Assembly (NCBI RefSeq): GCF_000332295.1
Contig: NZ_KB235930.1
Location: 3,499,895 to 3,563,894 of the forward strand
Origin: Fortiea contorta PCC 7126
GTDB taxonomy: Bacteria > Cyanobacteriota > Cyanobacteriia > Cyanobacteriales > Nostocaceae
Direction of reading: 5' to 3'
Length of the DNA: 64,000 bases
Part shown: piece after piece, positions 36,867 through 44,266 of the stretch
Numbering within the stretch: position 1 is the stretch's first letter
How the letters are laid out: each line of letters starts with the position of its first letter
The notes under the pieces: generated by a model
Database searches by the model: none
What the model was told of the DNA's origin: nothing
The model's input: the letters and a program-made list of their open reading frames with translations, nothing else
Position numbers and translations under genes: made by a program

Positions 36867-36886
36867 TTTCGCTGCGCGCAGCGAAA
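36867..36886. promoter_or_regulatory. 20-bp perfect palindrome between divergent small genes
   Basis: TTTCGCTGCGCGCAGCGAAA lies 26 bp before the start of the RHH-like gene and 83 bp before the divergent gene. It could be an operator for the RHH protein or a hairpin in the leader. Confidence 0.5.
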
Positions 36887-36911
36887 CAAGCTATATTTAT
36901 GTTTCTCAACA

Positions 36912-37097
36912 ATGCCGAATCCAAAAGGTAATCCCCAGAACTTCCACAATCAACCTAGTCAAGAATTGACCGACAATCTGAGTTTTCGTGTCACTAGGGA
37001 GATGAAACAAGAGGTGAAAGCTAAGGAGAACCCTGCTGAGTTCTGTCGTGAAGCGATTCAGGAAAAGCTGGATAGAGAGAAGCAATTAGAGAGTTAG
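36912..37097 (+). CDS. Small ribbon-helix-helix-like protein
   Basis: A 61-residue protein, MPNPKGNPQNFHNQPSQELT, then DNLSFRVTREMKQEVKAKEN and AEFCREAIQEKLDREKQLES. The stretch LSFRVTREMKQEVK followed by a helix of about 20 residues is typical of ribbon-helix-helix DNA-binding proteins, where the strand contacts DNA as a dimer. Such short proteins are often plasmid or toxin-antitoxin regulators. The ATG at 36912 is used because the upstream frame reads through the palindrome. A truncated copy of its 3' end lies at 36200-36271. Confidence 0.65.
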   Translation: MPNPKGNPQNFHNQPSQELTDNLSFRVTREMKQEVKAKENPAEFCREAIQEKLDREKQLES

Positions 37098-37129
37098 TAG
37101 TTTTTTCAATTGTCTCAAAATTAAAGTCA

Positions 37130-37539
37130 AAGGCTTAATTATTCAGTAATGCATGAGCTTTTGCCATCCGGACAAGATGTTCTATGGTTAGATAGCGTTC
37201 TAGTTCAGCTTCACCTTTCGCTGAGAGTGTTCCGGTTTTACTCTGTGCGAGCAGATTACTCACACGAGTTTGGAATTCTGGTGAAGGTAGAATTGCTAGA
37301 ATTTGTTCTGGTGTAGGCTGACTCGCCAACAATGCAATAATCTCTTTCTCATCAAGAAAATTGCCAGATTGTTCGCTCAACAACTCTTGAAGACCGCGTT
37401 CTACTATCTCTTGTAAGCGGTCTGGGAACTGTTGTAATTGCTGTCCTAGCTCCTCAGATACCTCAACGGTGATTTGCATCATGTAGCCCTGTTGTTTTTC
37501 TCTCTTAATCTATTAGTTTAAGTTTAGCTACATAGATTT
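37130..37539. other. 410-bp segment present in one repeat copy and absent from the other
   Basis: At 36271-36324 the sequence runs ATTGTCTCAAAATTAAAGTC directly into GGCGATCGCATTTCATAATA. At the second copy the first part ends at 37129 and the second begins at 37540, with 410 bp between. The extra segment carries exactly one gene, the minus-strand antitoxin-like gene. Confidence 0.7.
37135..37482 (-). CDS. Antitoxin-like small protein, orphan
   Basis: A 115-residue acidic protein, MMQITVEVSEELGQQLQQFP, then LQEIVERGLQELL, PTPEQILAILPSPEFQTRVS and a C-terminal helix ERYLTIEHLVRMAKAHALL. This organisation is familiar from cyanobacterial proteins encoded next to small nucleases and presumed to be antitoxins, but no toxin partner is adjacent here. 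It lies wholly within a 410-bp segment that is missing from the neighbouring repeat copy, so it may have moved as a cassette. Confidence 0.65.
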   Translation of the reverse strand: MMQITVEVSEELGQQLQQFPDRLQEIVERGLQELLSEQSGNFLDEKEIIALLASQPTPEQILAILPSPEFQTRVSNLLAQSKTGTLSAKGEAELERYLTIEHLVRMAKAHALLNN

Positions 37540-37615
37540 GGCGATCGCATTTCATAATATACTACAAGCGATCGCCTGATTTATGCTTTAGCAAATGTGC
37601 GCTATGGCAAATATC

Positions 37616-38041
37616 CTAGTTTGCGGCTGCTGGTTTCTTACCATTACCGTTTCCATTGAAAGAAACAATTGGCGGTTGTGGTGAATTAGCGGTCGGGGAC
37701 TCACCTCGCAGTCTTCTTTGGCGTTGGTTTTTGGGAACTCCTCCCGCCATACCATACTCTACACTACTTTTTCCATACCGACTACCAACACCCATCAGCA
37801 TGTGTTCTGTCATATCTCCCAACTCTTTCTCTGTTTGCAGCATTTCGCGGTATAACTTATCTAGGTTGGAAAGAGCGCTGTTGTAAGCATTCTCTTTTGT
37901 TCGCATTGTCTCAATTAAAGCTGAGTAAGCCAGTAGGTTGAGTCCATTGCCTAAATCTAAATTTGGGTCTATGGAACTGATTCCAGCCGCACGCAGGACT
38001 GCTTTTTGTAGCATTGAAGAACTTCTTTTTCTCCGAGCCAT
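37616..38041 (-). CDS. Hypothetical protein, basic N-terminus and disordered tail
   Basis: A 141-residue protein from MARRKRSSSMLQKAVLRAAG. Residues 15-90 look helical with a heptad-like stretch (ETMRTKENAYNSALSNLDKL, YREMLQTEKELGDMTEHMLM); the C-terminal 45 residues are Gly/Asn/Pro-rich and basic (RQRRLRGESPTANSPQPP). No domain recognised. The Arg/Lys start and disorder suggest nucleic-acid binding but that is only an impression. Single gene on the minus strand. Confidence 0.6.
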   Translation of the reverse strand: MARRKRSSSMLQKAVLRAAGISSIDPNLDLGNGLNLLAYSALIETMRTKENAYNSALSNLDKLYREMLQTEKELGDMTEHMLMGVGSRYGKSSVEYGMAGGVPKNQRQRRLRGESPTANSPQPPIVSFNGNGNGKKPAAAN

Positions 38042-38172
38042 AATCCGCACTTCTCAGTTAGTAAGGTTAACATTTTTACTTTAAAAACAACCGTACTAAT
38101 CAGCCTGAGGGAATTTTGGCAAATTTATCACTGCTTTTGCTACAAGCAATAATCGTGATATATACGCGATTT

Positions 38173-38310
38173 ACTGAAATGAGCAAGAATTTGCAGCAAA
38201 TGAGTAAGCAAACCTGAGTTTGTTTGCTGATTCTACTGAAATGAGCAAGAATTTGCAGCAAATGAGTAAGCAAACCCCGGTTTACTTGCTGATTTTACGG
38301 AAATGAGAGA
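38173..38310. repeat. 62-bp tandem repeat
   Basis: Two full units start at 38173 and 38235 (ACTGAAATGAGCAAGAATTT, then GCAGCAAATGAGTAAGCAAA) and a third decays after 38297 (ACGGAAATGAGAG). Each unit ends in a small dyad, AGCAAACctgaGTTTG, changed in the second to CAAACCccGGTTTAC with the pairing partly kept. Confidence 0.85.
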
Positions 38311-38410
38311 GCGATTAGGCATTTTGAGAAAGGAATTTGCCTTTTTGTTAACTAAAATTGGTTGTCTGTGAAAGAGCGATCGCCGTCATAAATATGCAAA
38401 AATAAATTGT

Positions 38411-38436
38411 AGAGACGCAGCCAAAGCAACGTCTCT
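38411..38436 (-). terminator. Hairpin after ppx
   Basis: AGAGACG and CGTCTCT frame a short loop 7 bp past the ppx stop codon. Confidence 0.55.
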
Positions 38437-38442
38437 AAGATT

Positions 38443-40095
38443 TTAGCTAATGCTCACTACATTAGTCGGCTCTAAGGTAGCTACTAATTTCACGCCAAAT
38501 TCTTCTTCAAATACTCCTTTTTTATAATCTAAACTCCACATTTCTAACTCACATTCATCGTGAGATTTAGCTGGAAAAATTAGTAAATTACACTGCTGAA
38601 ATTGCGGGTAATATTCAAACTTAATTCTGGCGATCGCGCCAATTTGTCTTCTATCTAAAGCTACTGCTAATCTGAGAATCGCACTCAATTGACTGACTGT
38701 TTGTCGCTGCTGTTTGGTGAGCAAATTGCGGAAGCTTTCATGTTTTTTCTTGGGTGGCGATTTGCGGTGATAGCGCGCTATATTGGCAATGATTTCGATT
38801 TCTGTTTCTGTGTAACCGAGTAATCCCCCGTTGCGAATTAGATAATAAGAATGCTTGTGGTGGGATGAATGATTGACATAGTGACCACAGTTATGCAGTA
38901 GCGCCGCCGCCCAGAGTAATTGCCGTTCTTCTCCACCCCAATAATGTAATGTGCCTTGTGTTTGGTCAAATAAACTGATGGCGAATTTAGCAACGCGATC
39001 GCTATACTCTAAATTAACTTGGTATTTGTTGGCTTGTTTGAGCACACTGCGTTCTCTAATCGAGCTTTGAAACCGCAGTTTATCTTCAATTAAACCGTGG
39101 GCTAGCATCCAGTCCACAATTACACCTTCTCGCAGAGAACGCTCGCACGTTGTGACTGATTCAGAACCCAAAAGGGTCATAGCTTCCTGTAAAATTACTG
39201 CACCTGCCAGTATAACTTCTGACCGTTTATCTGGCATACCGGGTATCATTGCCCGTTCGACATTTGTCAGTTTTCGCAGGCGATTTACCCAATCTTGCAA
39301 GTCGTTGAGGCTCAATTGATAGCCATTGAGTGTAGAGGGAATATAGCCTAATTTTTCTCGTGCATTCATCAGGGCTATGGTTTCAATTGTGCCAGAAGTG
39401 CCAATTAACCGGGGTGTTTCTCCCAATTGCAGATTAGCTTGGATTTCTTCTACAGAACGTTCTAACATTCCCCGCGTATAAGCTTGGAGGTATTGAAACT
39501 GAGTGTCACTAATCGGGTCAGTATTAATTAACTCGCTGGTGAGACGCACAGCCCCAATTTTTGTACTGGTGAGGGTACGCGGTTCATGGCTATCGCCTAA
39601 AATAATTTCTGTGGAACCGCCACCAATATCTATAATCATGTGGGGTTGGTTGTGAAATTCCATTCCCGACAGCACACCAAGATAAATCCTGCGGGCTTCT
39701 TCTTCACCAGAAATCAAATCAACGCATAAACCTAACTCATCGACAATTTTGTGTAAAAAATCTTTACCATTAGGAGCTTCGCGCACAGCACTAGTAGCGA
39801 CAGCGACAATGGTTTCCGCATTCAAAGTTTTTGCAACTTCTTGGAAGCGTCGCATAGCAGCGATCGCTTTGTCAATGACTTCTGCTTTTAGTTCCCCAGT
39901 AGCGATATGGCGATCGCCCAGTCTCACAGTTTCTTTATCTTTAGCAATAATACTAAAAGATGGCAGCGTCGGTTCAATCCGCACAATAACCATGTGCAGC
40001 GAGTTGGTTCCCAAGTCAATTGCAGCAATAATTTGTTGTCGCTTAACTGTTTGAGTCGGGACACTCAAAGCGTTAGCTGATACTAAATTCAGCAT
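38443..40095 (-). CDS. ppx: Exopolyphosphatase (Ppx/GppA family)
   Basis: A 550-residue enzyme. The ASKHA ATPase-fold core shows AAIDLGTNSLHMVIVRIEP near 25, SGEEEARRIYLGVLSG near 150, IDIGGGSTEIILGD near 175 and GTSGTIETIA near 245. Residues 330-500 form an HD-type helical domain (HNCGHYVNHSSHHKHSYYLI, IARYHRK). It removes terminal phosphate from polyphosphate or hydrolyses pppGpp; family alone does not settle which. It is divergent from the plastoquinone prenyltransferase gene. A CHAD protein, another polyphosphate-linked family, is encoded 5 kb away. Confidence 0.9.
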   Translation of the reverse strand: MLNLVSANALSVPTQTVKRQQIIAAIDLGTNSLHMVIVRIEPTLPSFSIIAKDKETVRLGDRHIATGELKAEVIDKAIAAMRRFQEVAKTLNAETIVAVATSAVREAPNGKDFLHKIVDELGLCVDLISGEEEARRIYLGVLSGMEFHNQPHMIIDIGGGSTEIILGDSHEPRTLTSTKIGAVRLTSELINTDPISDTQFQYLQAYTRGMLERSVEEIQANLQLGETPRLIGTSGTIETIALMNAREKLGYIPSTLNGYQLSLNDLQDWVNRLRKLTNVERAMIPGMPDKRSEVILAGAVILQEAMTLLGSESVTTCERSLREGVIVDWMLAHGLIEDKLRFQSSIRERSVLKQANKYQVNLEYSDRVAKFAISLFDQTQGTLHYWGGEERQLLWAAALLHNCGHYVNHSSHHKHSYYLIRNGGLLGYTETEIEIIANIARYHRKSPPKKKHESFRNLLTKQQRQTVSQLSAILRLAVALDRRQIGAIARIKFEYYPQFQQCNLLIFPAKSHDECELEMWSLDYKKGVFEEEFGVKLVATLEPTNVVSIS

Positions 40096-40333
40096 TGAGA
40101 TTTCTCTCTATATAAGGTGTGTATGGATAATCGGCACTATTAATAATGGCAAACCAATGTTTTTAATGGCTTAACGCCTCAAAACTCACCCTGCACCAAA
40201 CAACTCTCAAGTGACTATTTGGCTGTATTCAAAGTTGCCATTTTAGGCTGTGATTTTACAAATAGCAAATAAAAATATTGTATAGATATAAAGATGAGTT
40301 AAATCATCGACAGCAAGCAGTTATTTAATTTTT

Positions 40334-41215
40334 ATGCTGAGGACGCCAGAACAAAACCAGGAACCTGTATGGTTGGTAATTATCCGGCTTTTGCGGTGGC
40401 ATAAACCGGAAGGTCGGTTGATTTTAATGATTCCCGCCCTTTGGGCTGTATTTTTGGCCGCTGCAGGTAAACCACCTCTACCCTTAGTCGGAGTGATGGT
40501 GTTGGGAACTCTCGCCACAAGTGCATTGGGGTGTGTAGTTAATGATTTATGGGACAGAGATATTGATCCAGAAGTAGAAAGAACCCGCGATCGCCCGCTC
40601 GCCGCACGGACATTATCAATTAAAGTAGGAATTATTGTGGCGATCGTTGCTCTAGCGTGTGCAGCAGTCTTAGCCTTTTATTTAAACACCCTGAGTTTCT
40701 GGCTATCAGTCGCAGCAGTACCTGTAATTTTACTTTATCCCGGAGCCAAGCGAGTATTCCCCGTTCCCCAACTCATACTCTCCATTGCTTGGGGCTTTGC
40801 TGTATTGATTAGCTGGAGTGCAGTTACACAAACCCTGTCTCCACCGACTTGGTTACTTTGGGGCGCAACCGTATTGTGGACATTGGGATTTGATACAGTT
40901 TATGCTATGAGCGACAAAGCAGATGATAGCCGCATCGGCATCAAATCCAGCGCCCTTTTCTTTGGCGATTACGCTCCCCTCGCCATAGCAATTTTCTTTG
41001 CAGGTACAGTTGCTTTACTCGCTGGTTTAGGTATCTCCACCCACCTACACATCGCCTTTTGGATGAGCCTCGCAATTGCATCCGCAGGCTGGATTTGGCA
41101 ATCTTGGCGATTGCGACAACAAGACTTACCCAACTCAGCTTACGGTGAAATGTTCCGTCAAAACGTCTGGATTGGTTTTATCTTGCTTGCTGGGATGATT
41201 AGCGGCTGCTTTTGA
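40334..41215 (+). CDS. 4-hydroxybenzoate polyprenyltransferase (UbiA family)
   Basis: A 293-residue integral membrane enzyme with about eight to nine helices. The first Asp-rich motif is NDLWDRDIDPEVERTRDRP near 73 and the second DTVYAMSDKADDSRIGIKS near 190, which bind the Mg2+-prenyl diphosphate. In cyanobacteria this family member prenylates 4-hydroxybenzoate (solanesyl chain) as the first committed step of plastoquinone-9 synthesis. UbiA-type length and motif order fit; tocopherol-type prenyltransferases are less similar. It stands alone, divergent from ppx. Confidence 0.9.
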   Translation: MLRTPEQNQEPVWLVIIRLLRWHKPEGRLILMIPALWAVFLAAAGKPPLPLVGVMVLGTLATSALGCVVNDLWDRDIDPEVERTRDRPLAARTLSIKVGIIVAIVALACAAVLAFYLNTLSFWLSVAAVPVILLYPGAKRVFPVPQLILSIAWGFAVLISWSAVTQTLSPPTWLLWGATVLWTLGFDTVYAMSDKADDSRIGIKSSALFFGDYAPLAIAIFFAGTVALLAGLGISTHLHIAFWMSLAIASAGWIWQSWRLRQQDLPNSAYGEMFRQNVWIGFILLAGMISGCF

Positions 41216-41619
41216 AAAGGAATGGGGAATGGGGAGGTGGGGTGATGGGGTGATGGGGAGTGTGGGGAGTGTGGGGAGTGTGGGGAGTGTGGGGAGTGTG
41301 GGGAGGTGGGGAGGTGGGGAGTGTGGGGAGAAAAAGAATTAAAGAATTTATGCTTCCGCTTGTAATCTTTCCCGTCTTCCCAAGCTTCCCCCTCTTCCCA
41401 CACCTCCCACACTTCCCCCTCCTCAGACTTCAGACTTCAGACTTCAGACTTCATACCTCATACTTCAGACTTCATACTTCATACTTCATCCTTCATCCTT
41501 CATACTTCATACTTCAGCTTTGCTGCGAGCTGCATAAACAAAAAAGTTCAACCTATTGAGTAAGTGAAGGGGTTACAACCCAACAAACACAACAACACTG
41601 AAACTTTAGGAGAATGATT
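41216..41619. repeat. Short tandem repeat block before a secreted-protein gene
   Basis: 41222-41331 is G-rich on this strand with at least five tandem copies of GTGGGGAGT. 41421-41519 is built from heptamers CTTCAGA and CTTCATA/CTTCATC. The last 90 bp hold the leader element shared with another gene. Long frames on either strand here are repeat artefacts. Confidence 0.85.
41531..41593 (+). promoter_or_regulatory. 63-bp leader element, copy 1
   Basis: From TGCATAAAC through ACCTATTGAGTAAGTGAAGG and GGTTACAACC to AAACACAAC this sequence aligns without large gaps to 44180-44243, in front of another secreted-protein gene. It contains a small dyad, GGGTTacAACCC. It ends 27 bp before the start codon. 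Confidence 0.65.
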
Positions 41620-42267
41620 ATGAACTTCCGTTACTTCACCAGTTCCTTGCTCACCGCTACTGCTCTGATCACTTCCACACTACCAGCTTTCGCTGGGCCT
41701 TTTGATGCAGTTAAGCCTGCTGGTAGCATCTTCCAACCCGGTGCTGTTGTCAAACCTGCAGCAGGTAATGTTACTCCCAGCACTCCCAATACTCCCAATG
41801 GTAATTCGGAAATTCAAGGTTTAGGCGACCAGCAATCTTGGGTTGATCAAAAAACTTTGGCAAATGACCCCCGCGCTTTGTGTAGTGATGTCGGTTTGGG
41901 TAGCAACACTAGCAGCAGTTCTAGCAAATTCGCTTTAGCAACCTCAAACGATGTTCGCTCTAGTTCTGCCAAAACCCACAATAATGGTGGTGGCGGTGGT
42001 GGTAGCTTTTTAGGAATTGTCAGTGTCAGCGGTAGCGGCGCTAGTCAAGGTAGCCAAAATAACAGTGGTTCTAACGCGAGCACCAGCAACCGCAACGAAG
42101 AAAAAACCAACAGTTCATCAACAGTAGTTCAAGGAAAGAATTGCGACGCTTTTGTGAACTCGGCTGCGGCTAGAGATATGAATTTTCAAGACAACCTGAC
42201 CCGTCGTTATGAAATTAAAACTGGTCGTCGCGGACAGCAAGTGAATCAATTGCTAGATAACAAATAA
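41620..42267 (+). CDS. Secreted Ser/Asn/Gly-rich protein
   Basis: A 215-residue protein from MNFRYFTSSLLTATALITST, with a signal peptide cleaved after LPAFA. The start is set by the ribosome site AGGAG at 41608-41612, seven bases before the ATG at 41620; the ATG at 41614 would be too close. The mature chain has a low-complexity middle (SSSSSKFALATS, NNGGGGGGSFLG, SQGSQNNSGSNASTSN) and two cysteines, in RALCSDVG and GKNCDAFVN, that could form a disulfide. No family recognised. Its leader matches that of the gene at 44267. Confidence 0.75.
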   Translation: MNFRYFTSSLLTATALITSTLPAFAGPFDAVKPAGSIFQPGAVVKPAAGNVTPSTPNTPNGNSEIQGLGDQQSWVDQKTLANDPRALCSDVGLGSNTSSSSSKFALATSNDVRSSSAKTHNNGGGGGGSFLGIVSVSGSGASQGSQNNSGSNASTSNRNEEKTNSSSTVVQGKNCDAFVNSAAARDMNFQDNLTRRYEIKTGRRGQQVNQLLDNK

Positions 42268-42374
42268 TCTATAGATATCTGGAAAGGTGTCATGGTGAGG
42301 ATTTTTCGTCTAAAATCCCCAATCTAAAATCTAAAATTCTTTGACGCCGGGGTCAATGCCCTGGCAATTGCTTT

Positions 42375-42800
42375 ATGTATCCTCTAACAACAAAGATTTT
42401 TCATCTTGGGACAACTTTATTGTTGTCTGCAGCGGTTTTCACCACCGCGTCAACTCCCTCATCTGCTAACCCAGCCCGTACAAATAGAGATTCGCAAATT
42501 TTGCCCTATTTGCTGGATCAGCCCCATGATAACTCTGTGGTGCGAGTGCGTTGCGCTCCTCAAGAACAAAAAGATGGGAATCGCCATCGCCGATTAATTA
42601 GGGAAAGTTTATTGCAGCCAAATTGGGGCGATCGCCAGCAAAATATTACAATTGAAGTTGCAGGTAGTTGTCGCCATGTCAAAATTCAAGTAAGAGACGA
42701 CGCCCAGTTCTCTGATTTCCCCGTTGATCATCCTGAATTTAACGACTCCTGGCTTACCCGTCGAGGTTCTGGTTGGTATTGGCTGTTGCGCGATCGTTGA
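42375..42800 (+). CDS. Small secreted protein
   Basis: A 141-residue protein with a signal peptide (LGTTLLLSAAVFTTASTPSS ending near ANPA). The mature part, about 105 residues, has two cysteines in VRVRCAPQ and AGSCRHVKIQ, a basic centre and a Trp/Asp-rich end (FNDSWLTRRGSGWYWLLRDR). No family recognised; it is probably periplasmic or extracellular. It follows the previous secreted-protein gene by 107 bp on the same strand but does not carry the shared leader. Confidence 0.65.
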   Translation: MYPLTTKIFHLGTTLLLSAAVFTTASTPSSANPARTNRDSQILPYLLDQPHDNSVVRVRCAPQEQKDGNRHRRLIRESLLQPNWGDRQQNITIEVAGSCRHVKIQVRDDAQFSDFPVDHPEFNDSWLTRRGSGWYWLLRDR

Positions 42801-42902
42801 TGGTGGTTTTTTGATGAATTATTTAGCGCTGGTTTAAGGCGAATAAGCAAGCGAACCGCCTTAAACCCGTCTTTTGGCGTAGATGCTTGATTGTGTAGAC
42901 TA

Positions 42903-43006
42903 ATACCATTTCACTTTAATAATGATACAAACAAGTTGGTAGGGGCACGGCAGTGCCGTGCCCCTACGAGAAATCTATCTGTATCAACTTTTTCGTGAAT
43001 TGGTAT
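42903..43006. mobile_element. MITE-like element forming the 3' end of higA
   Basis: Terminal inverted repeats of 26 bp: ATACCATTTCAC...GATAC at 42903-42928 and, inverted, ATACCAATTCAC...GATAC at 42981-43006. In the centre a 13-bp perfect stem, GTAGGGGCACGGC with GCCGTGCCCCTAC (42939-42967), has a three-base loop. The right end encodes the last seven codons and stop of higA. Confidence 0.75.
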
Positions 43007-43433
43007 AAGCTACTTCCAAAAAGTCTCCATCTGAGAAATTCACAGGAAAGAATACAGCAGGCGAAACTTTAAAGAAATCAGCAAGTTTTTGAATATGCTC
43101 AACTGTTAACTTACGCTTGCCTTTTAGGACATCAGAAACAATTGATTCAGTTTTAAAAATAGGAACTAAATCTTTTTGTTTGAGATTTAATTCAGCAATT
43201 AAAACCTTGAGAAGGTCTACCCCATAAACATCTGCAACTAAATCTTGCTGTGATTCATATTCATAAATCACCATTCCTAGTAAATTAAGATAGTCTTCTT
43301 CTTCCTCTGTTAACTCTCCTTTGTCAAGCAATCTATCAATAACTGCCTGAGTTTTTTCAAAATCATATTCAGATTTTATGGGGCGGGGAGGAAAACTTGT
43401 TAGCAATTCTGTGTAGGTAGTTTTGTTTGACAT
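42984..43433 (-). CDS. higA: HigA-family antitoxin
   Basis: A 149-residue protein. Residues 75-125 form a helix-turn-helix of the Xre type (LIAELNLKQKDLVPIFKTES and VSDVLKGKRKLTVEHIQKLA), as in the long HigA antitoxins that bind both their toxin and the operon promoter. The N-terminal acidic part (LDKGELTEEEEDYLNLLGMV) is also typical. It lies 98 bp downstream of higB on the same strand, the toxin-first order of higBA systems. Its last residues, YTNSRKS, come from an inserted MITE-like element. Confidence 0.85.
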   Translation of the reverse strand: MSNKTTYTELLTSFPPRPIKSEYDFEKTQAVIDRLLDKGELTEEEEDYLNLLGMVIYEYESQQDLVADVYGVDLLKVLIAELNLKQKDLVPIFKTESIVSDVLKGKRKLTVEHIQKLADFFKVSPAVFFPVNFSDGDFLEVAYTNSRKS

Positions 43434-43531
43434 TTCATCATTATGGTATATTCCAATTTTCCAAGATAAAACTAAGATTGAAGCTTGAGCCTTCCTAGTT
43501 ACACTTGCTTGATAGTAGCTCTAATTAAAGG

Positions 43532-43840
43532 CTAGCTATCAAACCATTCATCATTTTTCCACTTATCTTTATCGTATTCTGCATGAGTTAGAAACTTACG
43601 AATATATATAGCCTTAGTCTTGTAGTTAATACAAGTTAACAATCTATATTTATTACCTCCAATATCAAAGACGACGAAGTTTTTTACTGCATCTGGAGCA
43701 AAAAGGGAAGTAGTTTTAATATCATCAAAATTATTCCAGGCTTGTTCTTTTACAAGCTTTTTCCAAGCGCGTATACCAGGTTCAGCATCAGGGTATTTTT
43801 CATAAGCTTGTTTAAGTCGTTTTTCTGTAATAATACGCAT
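43532..43840 (-). CDS. higB: HigB-family mRNA interferase toxin
   Basis: A 102-residue RelE/HigB-fold toxin: MRIITEKRLKQAYEKYPDAE, then FVVFDIGGNKYRLLTCINYK and AIYIRKFLTHAEYDKDKWKN. The latter, with FLTHAEYDK, is the hallmark of the HigB subgroup that degrades ribosome-bound mRNA. The HigA antitoxin is encoded downstream. The pair may stabilise this region or act against phages; which is not visible. Confidence 0.88.
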   Translation of the reverse strand: MRIITEKRLKQAYEKYPDAEPGIRAWKKLVKEQAWNNFDDIKTTSLFAPDAVKNFVVFDIGGNKYRLLTCINYKTKAIYIRKFLTHAEYDKDKWKNDEWFDS

Positions 43841-43982
43841 AAAATTTTATTTACATATAAAAAAATGCACATAATCTTGCTCTCCTCATCAACTAAATTT
43901 TCTTTTTTTAAAAAGATGATGCTAATCTTAGCAAAATGCGAAGTTAGACGCAAGTGTCAAATTTTGGCGATCGCTTGGTGAT

Positions 43983-44085
43983 CTGTATAGCTGTAGCCAC
44001 ATAGGTTAGGACATAAACTAAAGATAAAACGCTTACACAACGCGACTTCTAAACCTGTTAAGAGTTAAGAGTTCCCTGCTATAAT
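43983..44085. mobile_element. Dispersed MITE-like repeat, copy 1
   Basis: GTAGCCACATAGGTTAGGAC then ATAAACTAAAGATAAAACGC is about 88% identical to 58504-58560. The ends TATAGCTG and CTGCTATA are near-inverted repeats. Confidence 0.7.
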
Positions 44086-44179
44086 TAGCAAAAAGCAGCA
44101 CTGACAAGCTTTGTAGCCGAGTAGTGCAAGTAGTTGTTTTGGTATACTCACTGAAGCTACAGCCCCACTAGATAAAAAG

Positions 44180-44243
44180 TGCATAAACCGATAACAGCAA
44201 ACCTATTGATTGAGTGAAGGGATACAAACCCAGAAAACACAAC
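44180..44243 (+). promoter_or_regulatory. 63-bp leader element, copy 2
   Basis: TGCATAAAC...ACCTATTGATTGAGTGAAGG, GATACAAACC and AAACACAAC align with 41531-41593. It ends 24 bp before the start codon. The position in both leaders is nearly the same, which suggests a shared promoter or RNA element. Confidence 0.65.
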
Positions 44244-44266
44244 TCAAATCAAAGGAAGCGACGGTC

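Larger units (their letters stand above)
38042..38442. other. Gene-free stretch with tandem repeats
   Basis: About 400 bp holding the 62-bp tandem repeat and the ppx terminator; nothing else recognised. Confidence 0.5.
43841..44266. other. Gene-free stretch with dispersed element and leader
   Basis: 426 bp that contain the MITE-like copy at 43983-44085 and the leader element at 44180-44243. The frames near 43742-43981 are AT-rich chance frames overlapping higB. Confidence 0.5.

Noticed and set aside
38173-38310. CRISPR-like repeat with spacers
   Set aside because: The units are 62-bp tandem copies with nearly identical interiors, so there are no spacers.
41158-41559. Frames with HSPHSPHSPH and WGVWGVWGVW
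   Set aside because: They translate the GTGGGGAGT tandem repeat in two strands and have no independent support.
43742-43981. Lys/Phe-rich frame overlapping higB
   Set aside because: It is antisense to higB and its upstream AT-rich DNA; no ribosome site.
44080-44170. tRNA gene
   Set aside because: A segment around GTAGCCGAGTAGTGC looked D-arm-like, but no T-arm GGTTCRA or acceptor pairing follows.
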